Notes: generated from the letters alone by a model not told the origin. Positions 36,483-48,596 are shown, counted from the stretch's first letter. The stretch: 64,000 nt of DNA from Actinocatenispora rupis (GCF_016861975.1 NZ_BOMB01000021.1:1-64000), one strand, 5' to 3'. Translations and numbers: made by a program.

Positions 36483-38015
36483 TCAGGAAGCGCGGGCGGC
36501 GTGCTTGGCTGCGTACATGGCGCGGTCGGCGGCCTCGAAGCCGGAGGAGACGCCGGACCGCAGGTCCAGTTCGGACCAGCCGATACTGACGCCGACGGGG
36601 GTACCGGGGACGAGCGAGTCCCAGTCCTCGGTGGCGAAGGCGGACCGGATCCGGTTGGCGATCTCGTACGCCTCGGGCAGCTTCGTACTCGGCAGCACGA
36701 CGACGAACTCGTCCCCGCCGTACCGCGCGACGAAGTCGCCGCGCCGCATCACGCGGGCGAGCAGTGCGGCGGCGCGCTGGAGTACCAGGTCGCCGGAGAG
36801 GTGGCCGTGGATGGTGTTGACGGCCTTGAACGAGTCGAGGTCGAGGACGCCGATGACGCCGCGTTCGCCGCGCCGGGCCATGGCGTCGACGTGCTGTTCC
36901 AGGTGCCGGCGGTTGGGCAGGCCGGTGAGCGGGTCGGTGAGCGCCTCGTCGGCGTAGCGCGCGACGGTGCGGCGGAGGTCGTCGTGGTCGAGGCGGGCCT
37001 CGACGCCGTCGATGAACAGGTCCCGCAGCCGGTCGATGGCCTGCGCGGTCAGCCGGAACGCCTCGCGGTCGGCGCGGTTCGCCGCGGCGTGGTCGCCGCT
37101 CGCCGCGTACGCGATGGCGCGCAGTCGCGGCACCTCGGACGCGCCGAGCGTGCGGGCCTGGACGGCCATCACGTCGAGCCGGGCGAGCGCCTGCGCGGGC
37201 CGCCGGTCGGCGATGTCCAGGCAGGCCGCGCCGAGCGCGCGCAGGTCGGCCGCCTCCAGGTCGTGCATGCCGGGCTCGCCCAGCCACCGGGACGCCGGCA
37301 TCGGCACCGGTTCGCCGACGGCGGCGAGCCGGGCCAGCGCGTACCCCACGTACGGCCGGTCCATCTCGGGCAGGTGCAGGAACGTCTGCTGGCTCGCCCC
37401 GTCGGGCAGCTGGGACAGCACGTCGCTGAGGATCCGTACGCAGCCGTCGGAGTCGCCGCGGTGGTCCAGCGACACCGCCAACCGCACCCGTACCTCGGGG
37501 ATCACGTACTCCGCGGCGGGCAGCCCGGCCGCCGCCGCCATCCGCCGCCCCCGGTCGAGCGCCCCCAGCGCGTGCCCGTGGAACCCGATGCAGGAGTACG
37601 TCAGGGCGAGGTCGACCCAGGCGTCGGCGGCATCCGGCCCCGGCCGGGTCACCCCGCCGAGCGAGCGCGAGCTGCGTACCAGGTGGGTGACGCAGCGGTC
37701 CAGCGAACCCTCCAGGTACGCCACGTAGGCCGCGTGCGCGTGCAGCTCGCCGATGTACGCCGGGTCGGGATGGCTGCGCATGATCTCGAACGCCCGGTCG
37801 ATCGCGCCGGGACACTCCCCGTACCTGCCGAGGTTGAGCAGGCAACCGATCTTCGCCAGGATCGCGTACGCGACGACGGGGGTGTGGCGGGACTCGCCGA
37901 GCACGCCGTCGACGACCTTCTCGGCCTCGTCCGATCGACCCGCCCGGATCAGCCGCCGGACCTCGTCGCGAAAGTCGTCGGTGCCGGTCGCGGACCCGGC
38001 ATCCGGCCATGCCAC
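36483..38015 (-). CDS. Diguanylate cyclase with helical (TPR-like) N-terminal sensor
   Basis: A 510-residue cytoplasmic protein. Residues 1-330 are a helix-rich, Ala/Leu/Arg-rich region resembling tetratricopeptide arrays, with no membrane helix. The C-terminal GGDEF domain (about 345-505) starts with LTDPLTGLPNRRHLEQH and has an intact RYGGDEFVVVLP active site. It also has an RRGD inhibition site (R-x-x-D) five residues upstream, so it should make cyclic di-GMP from two GTP and be product-inhibited. The GTG start at 38015 has GGAGGT 8 bases upstream. The gene lies in reverse between prfA and prmC. Confidence 0.88.
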   Translation of the reverse strand: MAWPDAGSATGTDDFRDEVRRLIRAGRSDEAEKVVDGVLGESRHTPVVAYAILAKIGCLLNLGRYGECPGAIDRAFEIMRSHPDPAYIGELHAHAAYVAYLEGSLDRCVTHLVRSSRSLGGVTRPGPDAADAWVDLALTYSCIGFHGHALGALDRGRRMAAAAGLPAAEYVIPEVRVRLAVSLDHRGDSDGCVRILSDVLSQLPDGASQQTFLHLPEMDRPYVGYALARLAAVGEPVPMPASRWLGEPGMHDLEAADLRALGAACLDIADRRPAQALARLDVMAVQARTLGASEVPRLRAIAYAASGDHAAANRADREAFRLTAQAIDRLRDLFIDGVEARLDHDDLRRTVARYADEALTDPLTGLPNRRHLEQHVDAMARRGERGVIGVLDLDSFKAVNTIHGHLSGDLVLQRAAALLARVMRRGDFVARYGGDEFVVVLPSTKLPEAYEIANRIRSAFATEDWDSLVPGTPVGVSIGWSELDLRSGVSSGFEAADRAMYAAKHAARAS

Positions 38016-38124
38016 TGCTGGCGACCTCCCCTGTGCCTGCGCCCCGCCGCGGCCGGCCGTGCGCACCCGACGGTGGATGATGGGGTCCGTGCAACGAGAA
38101 GACCGGACCTCGGGTGGTCCGGAT

Positions 38125-39012
38125 ATGCCAGACCGTACGCCTGTGGGCCCGGTTCTGGCCAGAGCCGCCACCACCCTCGCGGCAGCCGGGATCGGCTCCC
38201 CGCGGGTCGACGCCGAGCTGCTCGCCGCGCACGTCCTGGGCGTACCGCGAGGGCGCCTGGTGCTCGCCGACCTCACCCCGTCCCAGCGCTCGGCGTACGC
38301 GGAGCTGGTGGCGCGGCGGGCCGCGGGAGTACCGGTGCAGCACCTGACGGGCAGCGCGCCGTTCCGGTACCTGGAGCTGGCGGTGGGGCCGGGGGTGTTC
38401 GTGCCGCGGCCGGAGACCGAGCTGCTCGTCGACGCCGGCCGGGCCCTGCTGGACAGCGTTTCCCCGCTGGTGGTGGACCTGTGCGCGGGTTCCGGCGCGC
38501 TCGGCCTCGCCCTCGCGTACGAGGTTCCGGAAGCCATCGTGTACCTGGTGGAGCAGGACCCGGCCGCGCTGGCGTACCTGCGGCGCAACGCGGCGGACGT
38601 GGCGGCGCGGCGCGGGACCGGTGGCGCGGTGCACGTGGTCGACGGTGACGTGACCCGGGCGGCCGAGCTGCTGCCCGGCATCGCCGGCGCGGTCGACCTC
38701 GTCCTCGCCAACCCGCCGTACGTGCCGACCGGCACCGCGCTGCCCGCGGACGTGGCCGGCGTCGACCCCGACCCCGCCCTGTACGGGGGAGCGGACGGGC
38801 TCGCCGTGATCCGCCCGCTGGTCGGTGTCGTGGCCGAGCTGCTGCGCCCCGGCGGCGGTCTCGCGATGGAACACGACGACACCCACGGCGACGCGGTACC
38901 GGCACTGCTGCGTGCGGACGGCCGGTTCGTCGACGTCGCCGCGCACCGCGACCTCACCGGCCGACCCCGGTACGCGACGGCGCGCCGCACCGGGAAGACT
39001 GGTACACCATGA
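38125..39012 (+). CDS. prmC: Peptide chain release factor N5-glutamine methyltransferase
   Basis: A 295-residue SAM-dependent enzyme that methylates the GGQ glutamine of release factors. An N-terminal helical domain (about 1-85) binds the release factor. The Rossmann domain has the SAM motif DLCAGSGALGLALA near residue 118 and the catalytic NPPYVP near residue 194. Start is uncertain: ATG 38125 gives a normal N-terminus, but GTG 38089 and ATG 38077 are in frame. The stop overlaps the sua5 start as ATGA, indicating coupling. Confidence 0.9.
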   Translation: MPDRTPVGPVLARAATTLAAAGIGSPRVDAELLAAHVLGVPRGRLVLADLTPSQRSAYAELVARRAAGVPVQHLTGSAPFRYLELAVGPGVFVPRPETELLVDAGRALLDSVSPLVVDLCAGSGALGLALAYEVPEAIVYLVEQDPAALAYLRRNAADVAARRGTGGAVHVVDGDVTRAAELLPGIAGAVDLVLANPPYVPTGTALPADVAGVDPDPALYGGADGLAVIRPLVGVVAELLRPGGGLAMEHDDTHGDAVPALLRADGRFVDVAAHRDLTGRPRYATARRTGKTGTP

Positions 39013-39665
39013 CGCTGTTCGACTGCCGTACCGCCGAGGGTCGGGCCGCGGGGCTGGCCGCGGCCGTCGACACGATCCGCGCCGGCCGCCTGATCGTCCT
39101 CCCCACCGACACCGTGTACGGCATCGGCGCGGACGCGTTCGCCCCGGCCGCGGTGCGGGACCTGCTCGCCGCCAAGGGCCGCGGCCGCCACATGCCCCCG
39201 CCGGTACTCGTCGGCGACGCCGCTCAGCTCGCCGACCTGGCGCCGGACGCGCCGCCGGTCGCCGCCGACCTGGCCGCGGCGTACTGGCCGGGCGGGTTGA
39301 CCGTGATCGTGTCGCACGCGCCGGAGCTGGCCTGGGACCTCGGTGACACCGGCGGCACCGTCGGCGTACGGATGCCCGACGACCCGGTGGCCGTCGAGCT
39401 GTTGCGCCGCACCGGCCCCCTCGCCGTCTCCAGCGCCAATCTCACCGGTACGCCACCGGCGGCGACGGCGGCCGACGCGGTCGAGGCGTTCGGCACCGCG
39501 GTCGGGACGTACCTGGAGACGGGGCCGTGTCCGGGTGGGGTGCCGTCCACCGTGGTCAGCCTGGTCGGCGACCGGCCACGACTGATCCGTGCCGGTGCGG
39601 TACCGGCACGGGCGTTGCGTACCCTGCTGCCCGATCTGGTCGAGTCGTCGACGGCAGCACGGTAG
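39009..39665 (+). CDS. L-threonylcarbamoyladenylate synthase (Sua5/YwlC/YrdC family)
   Basis: A 218-residue enzyme that makes threonylcarbamoyl-AMP from threonine, bicarbonate and ATP, the first step of the t6A37 tRNA modification. The YrdC core is evident: PTDTVYGIGADAF near residue 32, the K-G-R region, YWPGGLTVI, and VGVRMPDDPVA with SSANLTGTPP. It is the short YrdC-only form without the Sua5 C-terminal domain. Its start overlaps the prmC stop, a conserved pairing in actinobacteria. Confidence 0.92.
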   Translation: MTLFDCRTAEGRAAGLAAAVDTIRAGRLIVLPTDTVYGIGADAFAPAAVRDLLAAKGRGRHMPPPVLVGDAAQLADLAPDAPPVAADLAAAYWPGGLTVIVSHAPELAWDLGDTGGTVGVRMPDDPVAVELLRRTGPLAVSSANLTGTPPAATAADAVEAFGTAVGTYLETGPCPGGVPSTVVSLVGDRPRLIRAGAVPARALRTLLPDLVESSTAAR

Positions 39666-39692
39666 TTTGGCGAGGCGCCCGGGGGCGGGCGG

Positions 39693-40340
39693 GTGAGTGA
39701 GGAGCTTGAGGTGTCGGGTCTCACGGAGCGGGCGGTGCCACCCTTCTCGGTGCTGCACGTCTGCATGGGCAACATCTGCCGGTCGCCGATGGCCGAGCGG
39801 CTGCTGGTCGCCCGGTTCGCCGACGCGGTCGGCCACGACGGGCCGGACCCGGCCGGGCTGCTGTTGAGCCACAGCGCCGGTACGGGCGGCTGGCACAGCG
39901 GCGAGCACATGAACCCGCCGGCCGCGCGGCAGGTCGCCGAGCGCGGGGGAGACCCGACCGGGTTCACCGCGCGCCAGCTGCACGGCGAGCACATCGACAC
40001 CTCGGAACTGATCCTCACCGCCACCGGCGAACAGTGCAGCTACGTCACGGCCCTGCGCCCCGACGCCGCCGGGCGTACGTTCGCGCTGCGCGAGTTCGCC
40101 CGGCTGCTGACCGACGTGGACGCCGCCGCGCTGCCGTCCGTGGACCTGACCCCGGACGGGGTGCTGGCCCGCGGAGTGGCCCTGGTCGAGGCCGCCGACA
40201 AGGTACGCGACGGCCGGCCCACCGGTCCGGACGACGACCTCGACGACCCGTGGGGTCTCGGCGACCGGTTCTTCGCCCGGATCGCCGACGACATCGAGGC
40301 ACCGCTGCGCCGGCTGGTCCGCCTCCTCACCGGCCGCTGA
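39693..40340 (+). CDS. Low-molecular-weight protein-tyrosine-phosphatase-like protein
   Basis: A 215-residue phosphatase of the arsenate-reductase fold. The phosphate loop CMGNICRSP (C-x5-R-S) near residue 24 carries the catalytic Cys and Arg, and a DDLDDPWGLG segment near residue 185 supplies the general-acid Asp. It is longer than classical enzymes, owing to an N-terminal tail and a C-terminal helix. It follows sua5 by 27 bases and precedes the ATP synthase cluster, as in other actinobacteria. The target protein is unknown. GTG at 39693 is the start; a later GTG is possible. Confidence 0.87.
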   Translation: MSEELEVSGLTERAVPPFSVLHVCMGNICRSPMAERLLVARFADAVGHDGPDPAGLLLSHSAGTGGWHSGEHMNPPAARQVAERGGDPTGFTARQLHGEHIDTSELILTATGEQCSYVTALRPDAAGRTFALREFARLLTDVDAAALPSVDLTPDGVLARGVALVEAADKVRDGRPTGPDDDLDDPWGLGDRFFARIADDIEAPLRRLVRLLTGR

Positions 40341-40348
40341 CCGCCGGG

Positions 40349-40379
40349 TACCCTGGTCGGCAGTCTCGGGGGGAAAACT
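40349..40379 (+). promoter_or_regulatory. Putative promoter and ribosome site of the ATP synthase cluster
   Basis: TACCCT at 40349-40354 is a plausible -10 element. It is followed after about 15 bases by a strong purine stretch (GGGGGGAAAA) that ends at the GTG of the first gene. The -35 element is not evident, so the assignment is tentative. Confidence 0.35.
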
Positions 40380-40853
40380 GTGGTGACGACTGGACTGACG
40401 GTGGGGCCGACGAGCGTGGGCACGCGATGGGTTCGACTGCGGCACCTGCCGGTGCCGTTGCTGGCCATGGCCGGTGTGCTGGTGGTCGGTGCGGCGGTGG
40501 CCGCGCCGCTGCGCGGGCTCACCGGTGTCGCCGGCGTCGCGGTCGGCGTCGCGCTCGTCTCCGTGTCGTACGTGTTGTCCACGCTCGCGGTCGCCTGGGC
40601 CGACAGCGTCAACCCGCGACTCGTCCTTCCTGTGGGCCTCGTCACGTACGTGACGAAGTTGTTGCTGCTCGGCCTGTTCGTGGCCGCCCTGAATGCAACG
40701 GGCTGGTTAGGAGTCGCGCCGATGGGTCTCGCGATCGTGGCCGCTGCGCTAACGTGGTCCGCGGCCCAGGCCGGCTGGACGTGGCACGCCAAGATCCCGT
40801 ACGTGGAGATCCCGCCTGCCGAGCCGGCCACAGAGACGACGAACAACCGGTGA
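40380..40853 (+). CDS. AtpI-like membrane protein at the head of the ATP synthase cluster
   Basis: A 157-residue protein with four predicted membrane helices (about 23-45, 48-72, 80-103, 108-130). It occupies the place of AtpI in actinobacterial atp clusters, where such proteins are thought to help assemble the c-ring or supply magnesium. GTG at 40380 follows a GGGGGG site; a second GTG comes directly after. Sequence similarity to AtpI is weak, so the name rests mainly on size, topology and position. Confidence 0.65.
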   Translation: MVTTGLTVGPTSVGTRWVRLRHLPVPLLAMAGVLVVGAAVAAPLRGLTGVAGVAVGVALVSVSYVLSTLAVAWADSVNPRLVLPVGLVTYVTKLLLLGLFVAALNATGWLGVAPMGLAIVAAALTWSAAQAGWTWHAKIPYVEIPPAEPATETTNNR

Positions 40854-40923
40854 GTAACCCCTTCGACCCATCACCGGGGGTCGATGCGGCGCGCCGCTGA
40901 CCGGCTGATACCGTCTAGCCATC

Positions 40924-41145
40924 ATGACCAGCAAGGAGCCAGCCACGAAGTCGGTAGCCTCCGGCGCCGAGGCGGGCTGGATCGCCACCGGACACCTCGT
41001 CAGCGGAATCGCTGTCTGGGCAGTGATCGGTGGGCTCGTCGACTGGTGGCTCGGGATCCCCTCCCACATCGGGCTCGTCGTCGGGATGCTGGTCGGCGCG
41101 GCCGCGGCGATCTACCTGATCGTCAAGCGACTTGGCAGTAGTTAG
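40924..41145 (+). CDS. AtpZ/AtpI-family ATP synthase accessory protein
   Basis: A 73-residue protein with two membrane helices (about 21-42 and 47-68) and a G-x-W-D-x-W-like turn (GGLVDWWLG) between them, typical of the small AtpZ/AtpI family. These proteins accompany F-type ATP synthase genes and are linked to assembly or cation uptake. It precedes atpB by 14 bases. Confidence 0.75.
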   Translation: MTSKEPATKSVASGAEAGWIATGHLVSGIAVWAVIGGLVDWWLGIPSHIGLVVGMLVGAAAAIYLIVKRLGSS

Positions 41146-41159
41146 CGAAGGGTGGTTCG

Positions 41160-41948
41160 GTGGCTGCAGAGCCGATGATCCTGGCCAGTGGATTCCCTCC
41201 CGGCGTCGAGGATTTCGACTTCCAGAGTCTGGTTCCCCCCCTGGGGCAGGCCATCACCAAGATCACGCTGCTGGCCTGGCTCGCCGCCGCGATCATCATC
41301 GTGTTCTTCCTCGTGGCGTACCGCAAGCCCAAGCTGGTGCCTACTAAGACACAGTGGCTCGCGGAGTCCGTCTACGGATTCATCCGCGACGGGGTCTCGA
41401 AAGAGGTCATCGGCACCGAGAAGGGCGTGCGCTTCGCGCCGTACCTGGCGACGCTGTTCTGCTTCATCCTGGTGATGAACATCTTCGGCATCGTGCCGTT
41501 CCTGCAGATCTCGCCGAACTCGCACATCGCCTTCCCGGCGTTCCTGGCGATCATCACGTACGTCATGTTCATCTATCTCGGCGTGCGTAAACACGGTGCC
41601 TGGGGCTACATCAAGCACTCGCTGATCCTGCCGGGCGTGCCGCTGCCGATGCACTTCCTGCTGGTGCCGATCGAGTTCGTGTCGACGTTCCTGGTCCGGC
41701 CGATCTCGCTGGCGGTCCGGCTGTTCGCCAACATGTTCGCCGGCCACCTGCTGCTGCTGGTGTTCACGCTCGGCGGCGTCGCCCTGATCAACGCCGAGAC
41801 CATCTGGTTCCGGCCGCTCTCGGTGGTGTCCTGGGCGGTCGCCATCGTCATGACCTTCTTCGAACTGGTCGTCGCCGCCCTGCAGGCGTACGTCTTCGTG
41901 ATCCTGACCGCGAGCTACGTCGAGAGCTCGCTCGCGGACGAGCACTGA
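41160..41948 (+). CDS. atpB: F0F1 ATP synthase subunit a
   Basis: A 262-residue membrane subunit forming the proton half-channels at the c-ring. The essential arginine is in PISLAVRLFANMFAGH near residue 183, and a second conserved helix (FELVVAALQAYVFVILT) ends the protein. GTG at 41160 lies after AAGGGTGG. It opens the core of the atpBEFHAGD cluster. Confidence 0.95.
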   Translation: MAAEPMILASGFPPGVEDFDFQSLVPPLGQAITKITLLAWLAAAIIIVFFLVAYRKPKLVPTKTQWLAESVYGFIRDGVSKEVIGTEKGVRFAPYLATLFCFILVMNIFGIVPFLQISPNSHIAFPAFLAIITYVMFIYLGVRKHGAWGYIKHSLILPGVPLPMHFLLVPIEFVSTFLVRPISLAVRLFANMFAGHLLLLVFTLGGVALINAETIWFRPLSVVSWAVAIVMTFFELVVAALQAYVFVILTASYVESSLADEH

Positions 41949-42023
41949 GGCCACGAGCTCTCACCGGCGCCGCGAGGCGCCACGCAACACCGCACGTTCC
42001 ACCAACCAGAAGCGTCCGCGTGA

Positions 42024-42281
<258 letters not shown>

Positions 42282-42316
42282 CTTAGGCCGGATCCGGCAA
42301 CCCATCGGGAGTAGGC

Positions 42317-42862
42317 ATGAAACTCCTCGCAGAAAGTGGCGGTGCGCAGATTCTGCTGCCCGTCTGGTCCGAGGTCATCGTCGGCGCGATCGCCTTCGTC
42401 CTCGTCTGCCTGGTGCTGATGAAGTTCGTCTTCCCGCGCATGGAGGAGACCTTCCGCGCCCGGGTCGACGCGATCGAGGGTGGGCTGAAGCGGGCCGAGC
42501 AGGCCCAGGCGGAGGCCAACCAGCTGCTTGAGCAGTACCGTGAGCAGCTCGCGGAGGCGCGCACCGAGGCCGCCGCGATCCGGGACGAGGCTCGCGCCGA
42601 CTCCGCGGCGATCCGGGACGAGATGCTCGCCAAGGCCGGCGAGGAGCGGGACCGGATCATCGCGGTGGGCAAGGAGCAGCTCTCCGCCGAGCGGCAGACG
42701 CTGATCCGTGAGCTGCGTTCCGACATCGGTTCGCTGGCCGTCGACCTGGCCGGCCGCATCGTGGGCGAGTCGCTCGCCGACGAGGCGCACCGGCGCGGCA
42801 CGGTCGAGCGGTTCCTGGCCGAGATCGAGTCCGAGCCGGCCGGTACGGCGGGGCGTGGCTGA
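42317..42862 (+). CDS. atpF: F0F1 ATP synthase subunit b
   Basis: A 181-residue stator subunit with one N-terminal membrane helix (about 18-38) followed by a long coiled-coil rich in Glu, Arg and Ala that binds subunit delta. Its stop shares one base with the atpH start (TGATGG). Confidence 0.93.
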   Translation: MKLLAESGGAQILLPVWSEVIVGAIAFVLVCLVLMKFVFPRMEETFRARVDAIEGGLKRAEQAQAEANQLLEQYREQLAEARTEAAAIRDEARADSAAIRDEMLAKAGEERDRIIAVGKEQLSAERQTLIRELRSDIGSLAVDLAGRIVGESLADEAHRRGTVERFLAEIESEPAGTAGRG

Positions 42863-43683
42863 TGGAGGCGTCGAGCCGTGAGGCGTTCTCGGCCGCGACC
42901 GAGCGGCTGAACGCGTACGCCCGGCGGGCCAAGTCGGAGACGCTGTCGACGGTGGCCGACGAGCTGCTGTCGGTGGCGTCCCTGCTGTCCCGCGAGCCGC
43001 GGCTGCGGCGGGCGCTGTCCGACCCGGCCCGGTCCGCCGAGGACCGCGCCGGGCTGGCCACCACGTTGTTCGCCGGCCAGGTCTCGGACGGTACGCAGAC
43101 GCTCGTCGGCGTACTCGTCTCCGGCCGCTGGTCGACCGCGCATGACCTGCTCGACGGCACCGAGCTGCTCGGCGTCGAGGCTCTGCTGGCCGCGTCCGAG
43201 AAGGACGCGTCGCTGGCCGAGGTGGAGGACGAGCTGTTCCGGTTCGGCCAGATCGTGGCCGGGGAGGAGCGGCTGGCCGCCACCCTCGGTGACGTGTCGG
43301 CGGAGCCGGCGCAGCGCCGGGCGCTCGTCGACTCGCTGCTCGACGGCAAGGTCACCGCGGTCACCCGGCGGCTCGTCGATCTGGCGCTCGTCGGCCTCGG
43401 TGGCCGGGGCTTCGAGGCGTCGCTGTCCCGGCTGGTCGAGCTGGCCGCCGCGCGCCGCGACCGCGAGATCGGGTACGTGACGGCCGCGTCGGTGCTGTCC
43501 GACGGTGACGAAGAGCGACTGGCCACTGCCCTGCGGCGGATATACGGTCGAGAGATCTCGCTGAAGGTCTCGGTCGATCCGCGGGTGTTGGGCGGAATGA
43601 GCGTGCAGGTCGGTTCCGATCTGTACGACGGGACCATCCTGCGACGCATCAACGAGACCCGGGCGGCGCTCGGCCGGCGGTGA
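42862..43683 (+). CDS. atpH: F0F1 ATP synthase subunit delta
   Basis: A 273-residue peripheral-stalk subunit linking F1 to subunit b. It is longer than the roughly 180-residue delta of E. coli because of an extra N-terminal helical segment, a normal actinobacterial feature. The conserved C-terminal part (VDPRVLGGMSVQVGSDLYDGTILRRI) is intact. ATG overlaps the atpF stop. Confidence 0.93.
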   Translation: MEASSREAFSAATERLNAYARRAKSETLSTVADELLSVASLLSREPRLRRALSDPARSAEDRAGLATTLFAGQVSDGTQTLVGVLVSGRWSTAHDLLDGTELLGVEALLAASEKDASLAEVEDELFRFGQIVAGEERLAATLGDVSAEPAQRRALVDSLLDGKVTAVTRRLVDLALVGLGGRGFEASLSRLVELAAARRDREIGYVTAASVLSDGDEERLATALRRIYGREISLKVSVDPRVLGGMSVQVGSDLYDGTILRRINETRAALGRR

Positions 43684-43831
43684 GCCGGTGCGGACCGTTC
43701 ACAACAGGTGGCCCTGACCGGTCACCGCACATAGGCGATGTATCACCCGCTTCAGGTGGCCGCGTCCGGCTTCGATCCCCGGCGTCGGGCGCGGAACCAC
43801 CGATAGAACCAAGGGACGAGGACTGGCAAAG

Positions 43832-45478
43832 ATGGCCGAGCTGACCATCTCCTCGGAGGAGATCCGCGGCGCACTGGAGCGTTACGTCTCCTCCTATACA
43901 CCGGAGATCTCCCGCGAGGAAGTCGGTGTCGTCACCGTTGCCGGTGATGGCATCGCCCAGGTCGAGGGCCTGCCCTCGACCATGGCCAACGAGCTGCTGG
44001 AGTTCGAGGACGGCACGCTGGGACTGGCGCTCAACCTGGAGACCCGCGAGATCGGCGTGGTCGTCCTGGGGGAGTACGCCGGGATCGAGGAGGGCCAGAC
44101 GGTCCGCCGGACCGGCCGCGTCCTCTCCGTGCCGATCGGTGACGCCTTCCTGGGCCGGGTCGTGGACCCGCTGGGCCGGCCGATCGACGGCCTCGGCGAC
44201 ATCGACAACGAGGGCTTCCGCGAGCTGGAACTGCAGGCGCCGAACGTCATGGCCCGGCAGCCCGTCGAGGAGCCGCTGCAGACCGGCATCAAGGCCATCG
44301 ACGGCATGATCCCGGTCGGCCGTGGCCAGCGTGAGCTGATCATCGGCGACCGGCAGACCGGCAAGACCACGGTCGCCGTCGACACGATCATCAACCAGCG
44401 CGACAACTGGAAGTCCGGCGACCCGACCAAGCAGGTCCGCTGCATCTACGTCGCCATCGGCCAGAAGGCCACCACCATCGCGTCCGTCAAGGGCACGCTG
44501 GAGGAGGCCGGTGCGCTGGAGTACACGACGATCGTGGCGGCGCCGGCGAGCGACCCGGCGGGCTTCAAGTACATCGCCCCGTACACCGGCTCGGCCATCG
44601 GTCAGCACTGGATGTACGACGGCAAGCACGTCCTGATCGTCTTCGACGACCTGTCCAAGCAGGCCGAGGCGTACCGCGCGGTCTCCCTGCTGCTGCGCCG
44701 CCCGCCGGGCCGCGAGGCGTACCCGGGTGACGTGTTCTACCTGCACTCGCGGCTGCTGGAGCGATGCGCGAAGCTGTCCGACGAGCTGGGCGGCGGTTCG
44801 ATGACCGGCCTGCCGATCATCGAGACCAAGGCCGGCGACGTCTCCGCGTACATCCCGACCAACGTCATCTCGATCACGGACGGCCAGATCTACCTTGAGG
44901 CCGACCTGTTCAACGCCGGCACCAAGCCCGCCATCAACGTGGGTACGTCGGTGTCCCGGGTCGGTGGTGCCGCGCAGCGCAAGGCCATCAAGAAGGTCTC
45001 CGGCCGGTTGAAGCTGGACCTGGCGCAGTACCGCGACCTGGAGGCGTTCGCCGCGTTCGCGTCGGACCTCGACAAGACGTCGCGGGCGCAGCTGGACCGT
45101 GGCGCGCGCCTGGTGGAGCTGCTCAAGCAGGACCAGTCCTCCCCGTTCCCGTACGAGGAGGAGGTCGTCTCGATCTGGGCCGGCACCACGGGCAAGCTCG
45201 ACACCGTGCCGGTGTCGGACGTGCGCCGCTTCGAGACCGAGTTCCTGGGTTACCTGCGGCACAACCACAAGCACGTGCTGGACGGGATCGCCGAGTCGGG
45301 TGCGCTGTCCGACGACGCGACCGCCTCGCTGGAGTCGGCCATCGAGAAGTTCACGCAGAACTTCCTGGCCGGCAGCGACGACCTGCGGGTCAACGAGGCT
45401 CCCGCCGAGGCGCTGGCCGAGGGTTCCGAGGGCCAGGAGAAGGTCCAGAAGTACGTGCCGCCGGCGGCGGGGAAGTAA
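43832..45478 (+). CDS. atpA: F0F1 ATP synthase subunit alpha
   Basis: A 548-residue non-catalytic nucleotide-binding subunit of the F1 hexamer. It has a Walker A loop [10 protein letters not shown] near residue 171 and the arginine-finger region [10 protein letters not shown] near residue 372. A 148-base gap separates it from atpH; no clear terminator is seen there. atpG starts 3 bases after the stop. Confidence 0.96.
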   Translation: MAELTISSEEIRGALERYVSSYTPEISREEVGVVTVAGDGIAQVEGLPSTMANELLEFEDGTLGLALNLETREIGVVVLGEYAGIEEGQTVRRTGRVLSVPIGDAFLGRVVDPLGRPIDGLGDIDNEGFRELELQAPNVMARQPVEEPLQTGIKAIDGMIPVGRGQRELIIGDRQTGKTTVAVDTIINQRDNWKSGDPTKQVRCIYVAIGQKATTIASVKGTLEEAGALEYTTIVAAPASDPAGFKYIAPYTGSAIGQHWMYDGKHVLIVFDDLSKQAEAYRAVSLLLRRPPGREAYPGDVFYLHSRLLERCAKLSDELGGGSMTGLPIIETKAGDVSAYIPTNVISITDGQIYLEADLFNAGTKPAINVGTSVSRVGGAAQRKAIKKVSGRLKLDLAQYRDLEAFAAFASDLDKTSRAQLDRGARLVELLKQDQSSPFPYEEEVVSIWAGTTGKLDTVPVSDVRRFETEFLGYLRHNHKHVLDGIAESGALSDDATASLESAIEKFTQNFLAGSDDLRVNEAPAEALAEGSEGQEKVQKYVPPAAGK

Positions 45479-45481
45479 CCC

Positions 45482-47856
<2,375 letters not shown>

Positions 47857-48287
47857 GACCTGCGCATCCCGCCCCGGGCCGGTCGTCCACTGTGGACACC
47901 GGCCCGGTCGCGTTCCACCCCTTCCCGGTACTCGCCGCCCGCGCGGCGACCGCCCGCGTGCCGCTCGTACGCCCCCGGTGGCGGCTCCCGACGGCACGTC
48001 GCCGGTTGGGGTGGACCGTGCCGCCGCCGTCGGCCAGCGACGTACTCCACCGCGCCATGGACGTACCCGACCCGGCGCAACGCCGACGGCACCGACCACG
48101 TACGGGTGCGCTCGGTCCGGGTTCGTACCCGGTCGCGCGTGGTGCCCGATCCGGTCCGTACGGATCCGCCGGGCCCGTGGTCGGGCACGTGCGGCGCGTC
48201 ACTGATCTGAGCACCGGGCCGCCGGTTTCCGCTGGTCGGCCACGCATTAGACTGCGGAGCCAAACCCCCGTCGCGCTAGGAGTCCAG
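47857..48287 (+). other. 431-base gap between atpD and atpC
   Basis: No supported gene. The gap begins with a strong terminator-like hairpin, then has GTAC-rich sequence and an inverted repeat GTGCCCGA (48142-48149) / TCGGGCAC (48181-48188). Near its end a possible -10, TAGACT at about 48249-48254, precedes the TAGGAG ribosome site (48278-48283) of atpC. An open frame in line with atpC runs across the gap but codes for an Arg/Pro-rich sequence unlike epsilon subunits, so I do not extend atpC into it. Confidence 0.6.
47874..47907 (+). terminator. Hairpin after atpD
   Basis: Arms 47874-47890 and 47892-47907 pair over 16 base pairs with a single bulged C; the tip is the palindrome GTCCAC-T-GTGGAC. 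It starts 18 bases after the atpD stop and should stop or attenuate transcription before atpC. Confidence 0.75.
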
Positions 48288-48575
48288 GTGGCCAACCCAC
48301 TGCACGTCGAGCTCGTCGCGGTCGAGCAGAAAGTCTGGACCGGCGACGCGACCATGTTGATCGCCCGGACCACCGAGGGTGAGCTGGGTGTCCTTCCCGG
48401 CCACGCTCCGCTGCTCGGTCAGCTCGCCGACCCGGGCCGGGTCCGGATCCAGCGCGACGGCGCCGAGGACCTGGCGTACACGGTGAACGGTGGCTTCCTG
48501 TCGGTGACCGACCGCGGGGTGACGGTGCTCGCCGAGAGTTGCGAGCCCGCCGAGGCCGGCGCGGACGTCCACTAA
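48288..48575 (+). CDS. atpC: F0F1 ATP synthase subunit epsilon
   Basis: A 95-residue rotor subunit that couples F1 to the c-ring. The N-terminal beta-sandwich (VELVAVEQKVWTGDATMLIA...GELGVLPGHAPLLGQL) is complete, while the C-terminal helical hairpin used for inhibition elsewhere is nearly absent, as in other short actinobacterial forms. GTG 48288 follows TAGGAG. It is separated from atpD and probably has its own promoter. DUF2550 follows after 21 bases. Confidence 0.93.
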   Translation: MANPLHVELVAVEQKVWTGDATMLIARTTEGELGVLPGHAPLLGQLADPGRVRIQRDGAEDLAYTVNGGFLSVTDRGVTVLAESCEPAEAGADVH

Positions 48576-48596
48576 GACGGCGGACGTGAGGCACCG

